The notes: a model not told the origin generated them from the sequence alone. A DNA stretch of 64,000 nt from Campylobacter armoricus (GCF_013372105.1 NZ_CP053825.1:1426001-1490000), one strand, 5' to 3'; numbered from the stretch's first letter, positions 51,394 to 60,171 are shown. A program made the numbers and translations.

Positions 51394-53337
51394 TTAAAAA
51401 TACACCCCACCACTTAAATATAATTTCATTCTATGTTCATCATCGTGTTTGTATTTATGTAATGCTCTTGCTCCATCAAGTTTTATATAATACTCATTAG
51501 CTTTATTATAAAGTATTTGCAAACCTAGCGCATCTAAGAAATGTTCATCATCTCTTCTATTACCTGAATCTTTTTCATACCAAGCATAACCTACATCATA
51601 AAAAGGAGTAAAGTAAAAATTCGTATTTGGTATATTTATTCTTACACCAAAGTTAGCTATGATAGTATTATCTCCATCACCATCTCCATTATCATAAGCT
51701 CTTACTCCATAAGCTCCACCTAAAGATGAACTCTCAGAAGAATCAAGTTCAAAATTTCCTAATACCTTTTGATAGTTTATATTAATCGTATGGGTAATGT
51801 ATTCATTAAAACTATAATAATTATTCACACTAGCATTAAGTTTTCTAAACCAACCAAAGCCTTTAGAATCACTTTTAGAAGTATCTCCAAATATAGTAGT
51901 TCCATCATCATTAACCTTACCTACACTTATCTTAGCACTATAGCTTAAGGTATTGTTTTCAAATCCTCTAAATAAACCTTCTAAACCTACACTTCCTACA
52001 TTAGAGCTTTTATCAAAGGTTAAAAGATCTAAGGTTACATCACTAAGTATTTTATGATAAATACTAGAAGTAAAATATAAAGATGAATTTGTATTTATCC
52101 ATACAGGATAAGAAAAGTCTATACCAAAATTCCTAGAAGTACCACTAAAACCTAAACCTTCATATTCTCCACCTAAAGAATATGAACCTTGAGATATGCT
52201 TGGAGTAACTTTTAAATTTCCTATAAAGAAAGTATAACTTGCTCCATAATTGATTTGTCTTTCATCACTAGTTTGTAAGTAAAAATTATAATAATCTCCC
52301 ATATTAAGTATAGAATTAAATCCCATACTAATACCAGCTCTATATTCTCCTGCACTCTTAATACCATAATTATCAGCATATAATAATACATTAGCCTTGC
52401 TATCAGGTTCTACTTCTATAACTATATCAGTTTCTCCTACATTCTCTCCTGCTTGTAAGCCTGCTAGGGTTTGAACTCCATACATTTCATTGACTTTATA
52501 TACACTATCTTCTATTAATTTAGTAGAAATGATTTTGCCTTTGATTCTTTGATTTAGCTTACTTTCTAAAAAATGATCTTTGATAGTAGTTTTATTTTTA
52601 ATAATATATTTGCCTAATACTCCTAAAGAAATATTTATTTGAATACTTTCTTCATCAAATTCTTGTTGAGGAACATAAGCTGTTGCTGCAGGATAACCAT
52701 TTACTTGGAAATAATAAGCAATGATATTAGATATATCTTGTAAATCTTGTAGGCTAAATTTTCTAGCACTAAATTCACTTACTAAGTTTTGTAAATCTTC
52801 TTCTTTAATACCTAGCTTTTCAAAGCTAGTATCTTTATTAGTAAGAACAAACTTATATTTGGTTATAGCTATTTTATTAGTAGTAGTATTGGTATTAGTT
52901 TGGCTAGTTGGGTTGTTGTTAGAATTATGATTGGTATTAAAGCTATTATTAGTTGAGTTAGAATTATTATTTGTTTTATCTTTTATACTAGAGTTGGTGT
53001 TAGTTTTATTATTGTTTGTTTTAGTGCTTTGGTTAGTTGAGTTTTTATTAGTAGTATTAGTGCTTTGGTTATTAGTTTCTTCATTAGCTTCATCTTCTTG
53101 TTTTAGCTTTTCTTTTAATTCTTCTTTTTTTTCTTCAAAGTCTTTTTTAGCTTCTTGCCCTTTTATATAGTCTTGTTTGGTTTTTAGATTTTCTTTGATG
53201 GCTTTATTTTGAGGGAGGTTTCTATCAGGGGATAATTCTATAACTTTTTCTATATCATTTTTAGCTATGCTAATACTTCCTTCATTAGCATAGATTAAAG
53301 AGCTAATTGCTATGGTGCTAAGTAAAAGTTTTTTCAT
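51394..53337 (-). CDS. TpsB outer-membrane transporter (two-partner secretion)
   Basis: A 647-residue FhaC/ShlB-type transporter. The ATG at 53337 begins MKKLLLSTIAISSLIYA, a signal peptide, and has AAGGAAAACC upstream; the longer frame to 53403 is not used. Residues about 60-150 form an unusually Asn/Thr-rich low-complexity linker. A POTRA domain follows (about 150-245: LQNLVSEFSARKFSLQDLQD, ISLGVLGKYIIKN). The beta-barrel occupies the rest, with the VRAYDNGDGDGDN motif near 560 and a Phe at the very C-terminus. It exports the neighbouring TpsA. It is separated from tpsA by a hairpin. Confidence 0.9.
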   Translation of the reverse strand: MKKLLLSTIAISSLIYANEGSISIAKNDIEKVIELSPDRNLPQNKAIKENLKTKQDYIKGQEAKKDFEEKKEELKEKLKQEDEANEETNNQSTNTTNKNSTNQSTKTNNNKTNTNSSIKDKTNNNSNSTNNSFNTNHNSNNNPTSQTNTNTTTNKIAITKYKFVLTNKDTSFEKLGIKEEDLQNLVSEFSARKFSLQDLQDISNIIAYYFQVNGYPAATAYVPQQEFDEESIQINISLGVLGKYIIKNKTTIKDHFLESKLNQRIKGKIISTKLIEDSVYKVNEMYGVQTLAGLQAGENVGETDIVIEVEPDSKANVLLYADNYGIKSAGEYRAGISMGFNSILNMGDYYNFYLQTSDERQINYGASYTFFIGNLKVTPSISQGSYSLGGEYEGLGFSGTSRNFGIDFSYPVWINTNSSLYFTSSIYHKILSDVTLDLLTFDKSSNVGSVGLEGLFRGFENNTLSYSAKISVGKVNDDGTTIFGDTSKSDSKGFGWFRKLNASVNNYYSFNEYITHTININYQKVLGNFELDSSESSSLGGAYGVRAYDNGDGDGDNTIIANFGVRINIPNTNFYFTPFYDVGYAWYEKDSGNRRDDEHFLDALGLQILYNKANEYYIKLDGARALHKYKHDDEHRMKLYLSGGVYF

Positions 53338-53422
53338 GGTTTTCCTTAATTTTATATTCTTTAAATTAAAATTATTGTTTTTATTATTAGTTGATAAACA
53401 CAATTATGCTTATATTTATTAT

Positions 53423-53448
53423 AAACACTAGGATAAATCCTAGTGTTT
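53423..53448. terminator. Hairpin between tpsA and tpsB
   Basis: AAACACTAGGAT and ATCCTAGTGTTT form a perfect 12-bp stem with a 2-base loop, just after the tpsA stop. It could attenuate transcription into tpsB. On the minus strand it overlaps a TATAAT (53417-53422), which could start a separate tpsB transcript. Confidence 0.65.
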
Positions 53449-53467
53449 GTTTTATATGTTTATTAGA

Positions 53468-56400
53468 CTACATTCCCCCTACCACACAAGGATTCATAGT
53501 TTTAAAATTATCACTTACTATGCAAGTTCTTGATCTTTGTTTCATAGAAGCTTCTTCTACTTCTTGCTTTTCATCTTCTTCTTCTAAAGCTTCATCACCT
53601 ATTAGATTAAGTGAGGCTGTTTGTTCAAAATTCATATCAGTTTCAGGAAGTTCAGGTTTGTTTGGATCTTCCCCATCGCCACCACCGCTAATTGGTTTAT
53701 TTACATCAGGTGTAACAAGTAATGATATAGTCTCAAAATCACCTACAACACTTACATTAGGAGTATTATTTGTAGTTTTAAAATTATCAAGTTGTTCTTT
53801 AGAAACTAACAAATTAGTATAAAGCTCTTTAGCTTCTTTGTTTAGTTTTGTAATATTATCTTTTATGATAACAAAAGCTGGATCGTTTTCATTTTTAAGT
53901 CCTTTTTCTATTAGCATTACAAAATCATTATAAGCTTTTATTGCTTGAGCTAATTTATCTTGATTGCTTTTAAGCAATTGTTCTAGCAAAAGACCATTTT
54001 TAACCGTATCATTATAAAGAGAAGTTAATTTAGTATGCCATGTGTTTTTCTTAGTATTAAAATCATTAACTTTATCTCTAGCATTATTAAACGAAGTTTC
54101 AAATTTTGTTTTTATACTATCATCTTTAAAATTAACATTAGTTGTTGTGTGGTCTTTATATGCATTTAAAAAGCTTAAACTTTGCAATAATGCCCTAGCA
54201 TCTGTTTCATTAACACCTAAATAAGAAGTCATAAATTTAACTTGCTCATCTTCTGTTTTACTAGCAATTCCTGGATATTCATTTAATAGCTTAGCTAACA
54301 ATCTTATGTCTATTTTATATTTAACCTTATCAATATCGTTGATAATAAATCCATTATATATATCATCACTAATTAAATCATCATTGTCTAATTGTGCTTG
54401 TTCGCTTTTAATGCTATCAATATCAGGTAAATATACTGGTGTTTTATCGATAGTAAAATCTGTAGTAAAAGTAAAACTATCTCCATCTTGGTGCAAACCA
54501 TGATCTTGAAATTTTTCTTGAATCTTGTTCTTAAATTGTGTATAAAAATTTTGCTCTTGACTATCTGCATATGATTGTAAATTAAAATCAACATCTGATG
54601 GCATCTCTACAACCTTAGTAGCTTCTGATGTTGCTAGTATATTATTAGGTGCCCACATAAAGACATTTTTATACTGATTTTTATGTTGTGGTTTATTACT
54701 GCTGATTGTAAAATTTCCAATTAGCTTATAATATTCAGCCACTGAAGATTTAATTGTAGCATCTTTATTAAAAAACATATAAATATTATTAAAGCTATTT
54801 TTATTTGTATTCACAACAAAACCAGCAGCTCCTGTTAGTTGATCTGGATGATATGTCGTAGAGCCTTCTGCTATTATACCTCCCATGTTATTCATAATTA
54901 TATTAAAATACCTTGAATCACTAGAGGTAGATACAAATCCAGCAGCATAACTAATTTCAGAATCATTTGTTGCTACGGCATTTATTTTTCCTATATTGTT
55001 TAAAACTATATTAGAAAGATCGCTAGTTGTCATTCTTCCAGCAAAACCAGCAGCATAAGATAAGTCGTTTTCAGAAAACCCATGCTCATCGTTGTATTCT
55101 CCATTATTAAATGCTTTTATTAATTTTATATTATTTAAAACTATATTGCTATAACTATCTCTTCTTATGTTATCTCCTGTTTCACCCTCTTGTTTAAGCT
55201 GAAGATCATTATATGCATGACCTACAAACCCACCAGAATATGCAAACCTTTTGTGTGCAAAAGCTTCAATTTCATCTATATCATTAAGAATAATATTATC
55301 AAAGCTATTTCCAACTTTGTTATAATTATAATTTCCTGTCCATATTTCACCGGTAAAACCACCTGAATGAGCGACATTGGTAGCTTTTGCTGTTATTTTA
55401 TTGATATTTTTTAAATAAATATTATCTAAAGCACTTGCAGGTATATAACAATAAGGATTACTAGCATCATCACCGCAATTACGCGACCATTCTAAAGTAT
55501 CGATAATAGCACCAGCAAAACCACCTGCACGAGAATACCCTCCATTTGCTGTTGATGTAGCTTTTATTTCATTTACATTAGAAAGTTTTATATGCGATGC
55601 AGAACTTCCACCTAGCATAACTCCTACAACACCCCCAGCATATACATGACCTTTGTTACTCTCTCCTATAACACTGCCGTTTTTATAATCTACATTGAAA
55701 TTTTTTAGTGCTCCATTAGATATAACTCCAAATATACCCAAATACATATCATCATTAGAACCTTTTATATTGATATTTTTTAAAGTATATCCTTGTCCAT
55801 CAAAGATTTTATTGAAAGCACCTGTATCAACAGGGTTGCCATATTGTAAATCGTATTGATTTCCAACTATCATAGAAGTACAACCTAAACCATCTATACA
55901 ATAATTAGCATAGTTTTTACCACTACTTGCTTTAAAATCTATATCATTTGTAAGTCTATATTCACTAGCACTAGTTCTAAATCCTTTTTTGTTTTCATTC
56001 CACCCTTTAGCAAAGTGCCACCAATCTATATCAGAACCTATACCTACATATGCATCTTTTTTAAAGTTATTATTTCCACTAATCTTTGAAAACACACTAA
56101 AAGAATTAGGATTATAATAATATCCACTAGCATTTAAATATGCATTACCTTTTGTTTTTGCATCAACATTTATATTTTCTAAAGTATCACCATCTATACT
56201 AGCTATATCTACATAAACTTCATTACCTTCTAGTTTTATATTTTTAGCTATAACTTTATTTATGTTGTTATAGTTTTCAGAGCCTAATACTACCTTATTA
56301 CCTTGTAGGGTAATATTATTTGCATTAATATTACCCATATTGACTACATTACCTAATTTGTTAGGTTTAAATACTGGTGAAAAAGTTAAGCCATCATTAA

Positions 56401-56833
56401 AGCTTAACTTTGCAAATTTATTCATATCTTCATTACTCATCGATGAAGTAGAAGCTACAAAGCGATTAGCATTGATAGTTCCATTTTTAGTAATGATTAC
56501 TCCATTAGGATTGATTAAAAATACATTATTACCATTTGCATTTAATAATCCATCTATAGTAGATTTACTTGTTCCATGAGCAATGTTTAGGTAGTTTTTA
56601 TTGTTTCCATTAAAATTTACACTTTCACCTTTACCTATACTAAATCCCCCCCCCCATTGAATGACAGAGTTTGTTCCATTACCATGTATATTTAAAGTAT
56701 TGTTGTTTGGTTTGTTTATAGTTCCTGTTGTTCCATGAGTAAATTTACCTCCACTAGGTAGAGCCATTAGTGGAGAAAAAAGCATTGATACAGTTACACC
56801 TGAAAGTATGATATGATTTGCTAACTTTTTCAT
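53468..56833 (-). CDS. TpsA exoprotein, phase-variable surface adhesin
   Basis: A 1121-residue two-partner secretion exoprotein. A signal peptide (about 1-24) leads into the TPS domain with the diagnostic NPNG at 108-111 (VFLINPNGVIITKNG). From about 390 to 740 some seven GLUG-type units of 45-70 residues repeat the pattern A-G-G-F-x-G. A helical region follows (about 790-1010), then a Pro/Asp/Glu-rich stretch. C1104 and C1116 near the end resemble the cysteine pair that anchors HMW adhesins to their transporter. A ten-G tract spans codons 60-63 (TGG-GGG-GGG-GGA) and is in frame here. The ribosome site is AAAGGA. Confidence 0.9.
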   Translation of the reverse strand: MKKLANHIILSGVTVSMLFSPLMALPSGGKFTHGTTGTINKPNNNTLNIHGNGTNSVIQWGGGFSIGKGESVNFNGNNKNYLNIAHGTSKSTIDGLLNANGNNVFLINPNGVIITKNGTINANRFVASTSSMSNEDMNKFAKLSFNDGLTFSPVFKPNKLGNVVNMGNINANNITLQGNKVVLGSENYNNINKVIAKNIKLEGNEVYVDIASIDGDTLENINVDAKTKGNAYLNASGYYYNPNSFSVFSKISGNNNFKKDAYVGIGSDIDWWHFAKGWNENKKGFRTSASEYRLTNDIDFKASSGKNYANYCIDGLGCTSMIVGNQYDLQYGNPVDTGAFNKIFDGQGYTLKNINIKGSNDDMYLGIFGVISNGALKNFNVDYKNGSVIGESNKGHVYAGGVVGVMLGGSSASHIKLSNVNEIKATSTANGGYSRAGGFAGAIIDTLEWSRNCGDDASNPYCYIPASALDNIYLKNINKITAKATNVAHSGGFTGEIWTGNYNYNKVGNSFDNIILNDIDEIEAFAHKRFAYSGGFVGHAYNDLQLKQEGETGDNIRRDSYSNIVLNNIKLIKAFNNGEYNDEHGFSENDLSYAAGFAGRMTTSDLSNIVLNNIGKINAVATNDSEISYAAGFVSTSSDSRYFNIIMNNMGGIIAEGSTTYHPDQLTGAAGFVVNTNKNSFNNIYMFFNKDATIKSSVAEYYKLIGNFTISSNKPQHKNQYKNVFMWAPNNILATSEATKVVEMPSDVDFNLQSYADSQEQNFYTQFKNKIQEKFQDHGLHQDGDSFTFTTDFTIDKTPVYLPDIDSIKSEQAQLDNDDLISDDIYNGFIINDIDKVKYKIDIRLLAKLLNEYPGIASKTEDEQVKFMTSYLGVNETDARALLQSLSFLNAYKDHTTTNVNFKDDSIKTKFETSFNNARDKVNDFNTKKNTWHTKLTSLYNDTVKNGLLLEQLLKSNQDKLAQAIKAYNDFVMLIEKGLKNENDPAFVIIKDNITKLNKEAKELYTNLLVSKEQLDNFKTTNNTPNVSVVGDFETISLLVTPDVNKPISGGGDGEDPNKPELPETDMNFEQTASLNLIGDEALEEEDEKQEVEEASMKQRSRTCIVSDNFKTMNPCVVGGM
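56646..56655 (-). repeat. Ten-G homopolymer in tpsA
   Basis: Ten Cs on plus are ten Gs on the coding strand, inside codons 60-63 (Trp-Gly-Gly-Gly). A length change by one or two would stop translation of the exoprotein within the TPS domain. This is the usual contingency mechanism in Campylobacter. The present length reads through. Confidence 0.9.
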
Positions 56834-56865
56834 AATTAATCCTTTCTAGTTTTTATCTTTGTTGT

Positions 56866-59478
56866 TTAATTTAAATTCACTACTATGCTTTTTGCATCTT
56901 TACTTACACTTAGAGTGTATTTAGCCTTTTGAACTTTTGTTTTAATGTTTTTATGTAAGCTTTGATGGTTTTTAGTGATAATGTCTAATAAGCTTTGTAA
57001 ATCTTTTTGATTTAAGTGTTTATTGTTTTCATCTACAAAGCCTTTTTCACTTTGCATTAGAATAAAGCTTTTATTTTTTAAAGTATTGCTGGTATAAACA
57101 TTAATAGAAGTTTTTTCACTTAGATGAATAGCTTCTTTAGTATTTAGATAATTTTTAGTATTATCTTTTAATATAAAGCTATAATGATCAAAGTAATTAA
57201 CTAATTTAGCTTTTATATTAGTATTTAAATAAAGATGATTATTAGTGCCACTTTTATGAGTAAGAGCTTTTGAGTAAAATTTATTATTATCATCTTGAGT
57301 ATGTATAAAGCTTCCTGCTAATACATCTATATAAGTATTATTAAATATATTAGTATTACCACTTAAATATAAAGTATTATCATAGCTTTTATCATCTTGA
57401 TGATAAATAGCTGAAGCACCTATAAAAATAGCATCATTGTTTTTATACTCATCTATATTTAAATTAGCTATATGAGTATAATTATCATGAGTGTTTTTAG
57501 CAATACCTGCACTAATAACAGCTGTTCCTTCTCTTGTATCAGAAGCTGTTCCTAAAGCAAGGTTTATAAAAGACATATTATTATTAGCACTTTCGTTATA
57601 AGCTCTAATAATATATATATTATCATGAGCTGCACTTGAATAATCTTTAATATTTAAAGTATTTTCATTAGCATTTTCATTAGCTCTTAAAATGATTTTA
57701 GAGCCTTTATCTATATTAGAAGCATTAGATAAAGATTGCACTAAATCATAATTGATAGTATTTTTTTCTAAATTATCAGCTTCTATAATAGTGGTTAGGT
57801 TTTTACCTGATTTTACTTCTTTTAGATTGATTGAATTATTACTTGCTGTTTTAGCATAATAATCTTTATCATCTAAAGTAGTTTTACTAACCCCATAAAT
57901 ATATAAAGGTATAGATACATTAGATGAGCTTAGATTAATTTTATTATTATCTGCTTTACCACTTGATACTTTAGCAGCTGTAATTTGGATTTGATCTTGA
58001 TAGTTTTCTACTACACTTTCTTGGGTTAAATCCCCTTTTATATTCACACTATTTCTATTAGCACCCTTACTAGCATAAGCTCCATAAAGATTAAATTCAT
58101 TCTTACCTGTATAATTAGCATTAATCTCAAAAGGCTTTTTAAGATGAACATTAATAGTATTATCATTAGCATAACCATTATTTGCAAATCCTGCATAAAA
58201 GTCTAGGAGTGCTTTTACTTCTATATTAGTATTTAAAGCTAATAAGGTTTGTAAGTCTTTAATCTCTATAGTGTTTTTATTAGCACTACCTTGTATGATT
58301 TTACCACCATAGATTTCTCCATTTAATATAGCATTATAAGCTAATGGGGTATTTTTAGTATCTACTCTTAAATCAAGTTTTAAATCATTGATTAAAATAG
58401 AGTTTTCACTAACTTCATAGTTTTGATTATTATTAACATCTACAAAGGCTCCACCCAAATGTGTAGCAGCTGAAGTTGAATATGCTCCACTTGGTCCATG
58501 AACTACTAAAGAAGCTCCATCTATAATAAGTTTATTTCTTTTAGCATTCCCATTATAAGTAATAGCACCTAATATATGAGTCATTCTTTCATCAAATACA
58601 CTCTTACCCATTAAGCTTTGTCTATAAGGGGTAGTATGAAAGTCTATCTTTACTCCCTTATTTAAAATAACACTATTATTATTAGTATTTGCATCTATAC
58701 CAAAAGCACCCACTACATAAGGAGCTCCATTTAAAGGTAAGGTATAGGTGTTTTCAACACCCATATTCACATAAGCATCTTTTAAAAAATTTAAAGTATT
58801 ATTGCTAGCTTCACCTTTTCTTGCTATAGCTGGAGTGATTAAAAAATTATATTTATTATCTAAACCTGTAGCTTTAGGATTCATTACTTCTTTATTGCTA
58901 GGTTTTAAATAATATACTGAAGAAAGCTCTCCTGCTTTTAAGGTTAAGGTGTTATTGTTTGCTTTAGCATTAAATACATAAGCAGAAGCTAAAAAAGGTA
59001 TATAGCTTACTTGATTAATGGTTTCATTTATTGAATATGCCCCATGAAAGCCATTTACTACAAAGATATCTTCTTTAATACTTGGAGTAAGGATTTCTTG
59101 TTTTAATTTCATATCACTATAATTCATAGCTTTAGATTTGGGATTATCATAAATTAAAGTGATATTAGAAAGATTTTTATTAGTAGCCATTTGACCATAA
59201 AAGTTTATACCATTTAAGTATTTATAAGTATTATTAATACTATCATATACACTTTCATCATTAAAACTATGCTTTTTAATTACATAAGCTTTTAAAGCAT
59301 TATCATAATTTGCTTGTGTGGCTGCTTGCAAAGAGCTTAGTGAAAGAATGGTTAGTAAAGAAAGTTTTAAAATTTTAGAGTTTTTAAAAGACTTAAAAGA
59401 GTTATTACTTAAAGAATGTAGGTTAAAACAAAAATTACCATTCCCCCCCCCCATAGGGTGTAAGTTAGTTTTACACAT
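56866..59478 (-). CDS. Exported 870-residue repetitive surface protein, phase-variable
   Basis: An 870-residue exported protein with AAAAGGA 7 bases before its ATG. The first 33 residues are extended and basic, with a ten-G tract at codons 9-12, then a signal sequence (KLSLLTILSLSSLQAA, cleavage near 54). The mature part is made of many short beta-strand units with N-N-T/N-K-N/N-N-S patterns (for example NNTLTLKAG, NKNTIEIKD, NRNSVNIKGD). This is expected to form a beta-helix. It has no autotransporter barrel and no NPNG motif; it ends KDAKSIVVNLN. It begins the three-gene locus with tpsA and tpsB, 32 bases upstream of tpsA. How it leaves the cell is unknown. Confidence 0.78.
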   Translation of the reverse strand: MCKTNLHPMGGGNGNFCFNLHSLSNNSFKSFKNSKILKLSLLTILSLSSLQAATQANYDNALKAYVIKKHSFNDESVYDSINNTYKYLNGINFYGQMATNKNLSNITLIYDNPKSKAMNYSDMKLKQEILTPSIKEDIFVVNGFHGAYSINETINQVSYIPFLASAYVFNAKANNNTLTLKAGELSSVYYLKPSNKEVMNPKATGLDNKYNFLITPAIARKGEASNNTLNFLKDAYVNMGVENTYTLPLNGAPYVVGAFGIDANTNNNSVILNKGVKIDFHTTPYRQSLMGKSVFDERMTHILGAITYNGNAKRNKLIIDGASLVVHGPSGAYSTSAATHLGGAFVDVNNNQNYEVSENSILINDLKLDLRVDTKNTPLAYNAILNGEIYGGKIIQGSANKNTIEIKDLQTLLALNTNIEVKALLDFYAGFANNGYANDNTINVHLKKPFEINANYTGKNEFNLYGAYASKGANRNSVNIKGDLTQESVVENYQDQIQITAAKVSSGKADNNKINLSSSNVSIPLYIYGVSKTTLDDKDYYAKTASNNSINLKEVKSGKNLTTIIEADNLEKNTINYDLVQSLSNASNIDKGSKIILRANENANENTLNIKDYSSAAHDNIYIIRAYNESANNNMSFINLALGTASDTREGTAVISAGIAKNTHDNYTHIANLNIDEYKNNDAIFIGASAIYHQDDKSYDNTLYLSGNTNIFNNTYIDVLAGSFIHTQDDNNKFYSKALTHKSGTNNHLYLNTNIKAKLVNYFDHYSFILKDNTKNYLNTKEAIHLSEKTSINVYTSNTLKNKSFILMQSEKGFVDENNKHLNQKDLQSLLDIITKNHQSLHKNIKTKVQKAKYTLSVSKDAKSIVVNLN
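59443..59452 (-). repeat. Ten-G homopolymer in the 870-residue surface gene
   Basis: Ten Cs on plus are ten Gs on the coding strand, beginning with the G of an internal ATG (codons 9-12, Met-Gly-Gly-Gly). It precedes the signal sequence, so a slip would abolish export of the whole protein. The present length is in frame. Confidence 0.9.
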
Positions 59479-59547
59479 AAAAAATCCTTTTATAAATTTG
59501 TTAATGTTTTTTTTGTTTTTTATTGCTTTTATTGCTTTTTTAAGTAA

Positions 59548-59568
59548 ATTAGTAATGTAACTACTAAT
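59548..59568. promoter_or_regulatory. Dyad upstream of the surface locus
   Basis: ATTAGTA-ATGTAAC-TACTAAT, perfect 7-bp arms, about 70-90 bases before the start of the surface gene. It could be an operator or a chance palindrome in AT-rich DNA. The rest of the 59479-59672 region is AT-rich, with plausible but not distinctive -10 sequences. Confidence 0.35.
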
Positions 59569-59672
59569 AATTTATAAATATACTTAGAATGTTAATATTA
59601 TGTTTATAAATTTAAGCTTAAATATAAACAATAATAAAATATTATAATAATCAAAAAATATTGTAAAAATAG

Positions 59673-59813
59673 AATGAGGTTTTATGGTATGAGATTTTAA
59701 GATGGTTGGTTGAAAATATTTGTATAGAAAAGTTTAATAAAAATTTATTAGAGCTTATTTATGATATAAAATCTACCTTGCAAAGTAATTTTAAATTTTT
59801 AGGTATAAATTGA
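59673..59813 (+). pseudogene. C-terminal remnant of an unknown gene beside the tRNA cluster
   Basis: Between TAG at 59670 and TGA at 59811 the plus strand reads NEVLWYEILRWLVENICIEK and ends SNFKFLGIN. There is no start codon at the head of the frame. The aromatic and Leu-rich composition suggests a true protein tail, but the family is not recognised. It ends 2 bases before tRNA-Leu. Confidence 0.35.
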
Positions 59814-59815
59814 AG

Positions 59816-59900
59816 TGGTGCGGATGAAAGGACTTGAACCTTCACGCATTGCTGCACCAGATCCTAAGTCTGGCGTGTCTGCCAATTTCACCACATCCGC
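59816..59900 (-). tRNA. tRNA-Leu(TAG)
   Basis: 85 bases with a long variable arm, encoded CCA and anticodon loop CTTAGGA (TAG at 34-36), reading CUN codons. It is the last tRNA in the five-gene transcript. Confidence 0.94.
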
Positions 59901-59905
59901 GAAAG

Positions 59906-59982
59906 TGGTACGCTCAAGAGGATTCGAACCTCTGACCTACGGCTTAGAAGGCCGTTGCTCTATCCAGCTGAGCTATGAGCGC
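59906..59982 (-). tRNA. tRNA-Arg(TCT)
   Basis: 77 bases with CCA; stem ACGGC/GCCGT closes loop CTTCTAA, anticodon TCT for AGA/AGG. These are the main arginine codons in this AT-rich genome. Confidence 0.94.
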
Positions 59983-60002
59983 ATAAAGAATAATCAGGCT
60001 TA

Positions 60003-60079
60003 TGGTGCGCCCGATAGGAATCGAACCCATAACCTACAGATCCGAAGTCTGTCGCTCTATCCAGTTGAGCTACGAGCGC
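60003..60079 (-). tRNA. tRNA-Arg(TCG)
   Basis: 77 bases with CCA; stem ACAGA/TCTGT closes loop CTTCGGA, anticodon TCG. It reads CGA and CGG, which are rare in AT-rich genes. Confidence 0.92.
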
Positions 60080-60082
60080 TGA

Positions 60083-60160
60083 TGGGGTGAGTGATGGGAA
60101 TCGAACCCACGACCCTCAGGACCACAATCTGATGCTCTAACCGACTGAGCTACACTCACC
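60083..60160 (-). tRNA. tRNA-His(GTG)
   Basis: 78 bases with CCA and anticodon loop TTGTGGT (GTG). It has the extra 5' G typical of tRNA-His. One A-C mismatch closes the anticodon stem. It lies 3 bases before tRNA-Arg(TCG). Confidence 0.93.
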
Positions 60161-60171
60161 ATTTATATAAA

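Noticed and set aside
52721-53170. Leu/Val-rich plus-strand frames resembling membrane proteins
   Set aside because: They are antisense to the Asn/Thr-rich linker of TpsB; AAT/ACT repeats read backwards always give Leu and Val codons.
53338-53403. Longer TpsB start with 22 extra residues
   Set aside because: It would place Asn-rich sequence before the signal peptide and covers the ribosome site of the ATG at 53337.
56866-59478. Classical autotransporter
   Set aside because: It lacks the C-terminal beta-barrel of about 300 residues and the terminal aromatic residue.
59815-60090. 91-codon plus-strand frame across the tRNA cluster
   Set aside because: It crosses three tRNA genes on the opposite strand; the repeated tRNA T-arms give it false repeated motifs.
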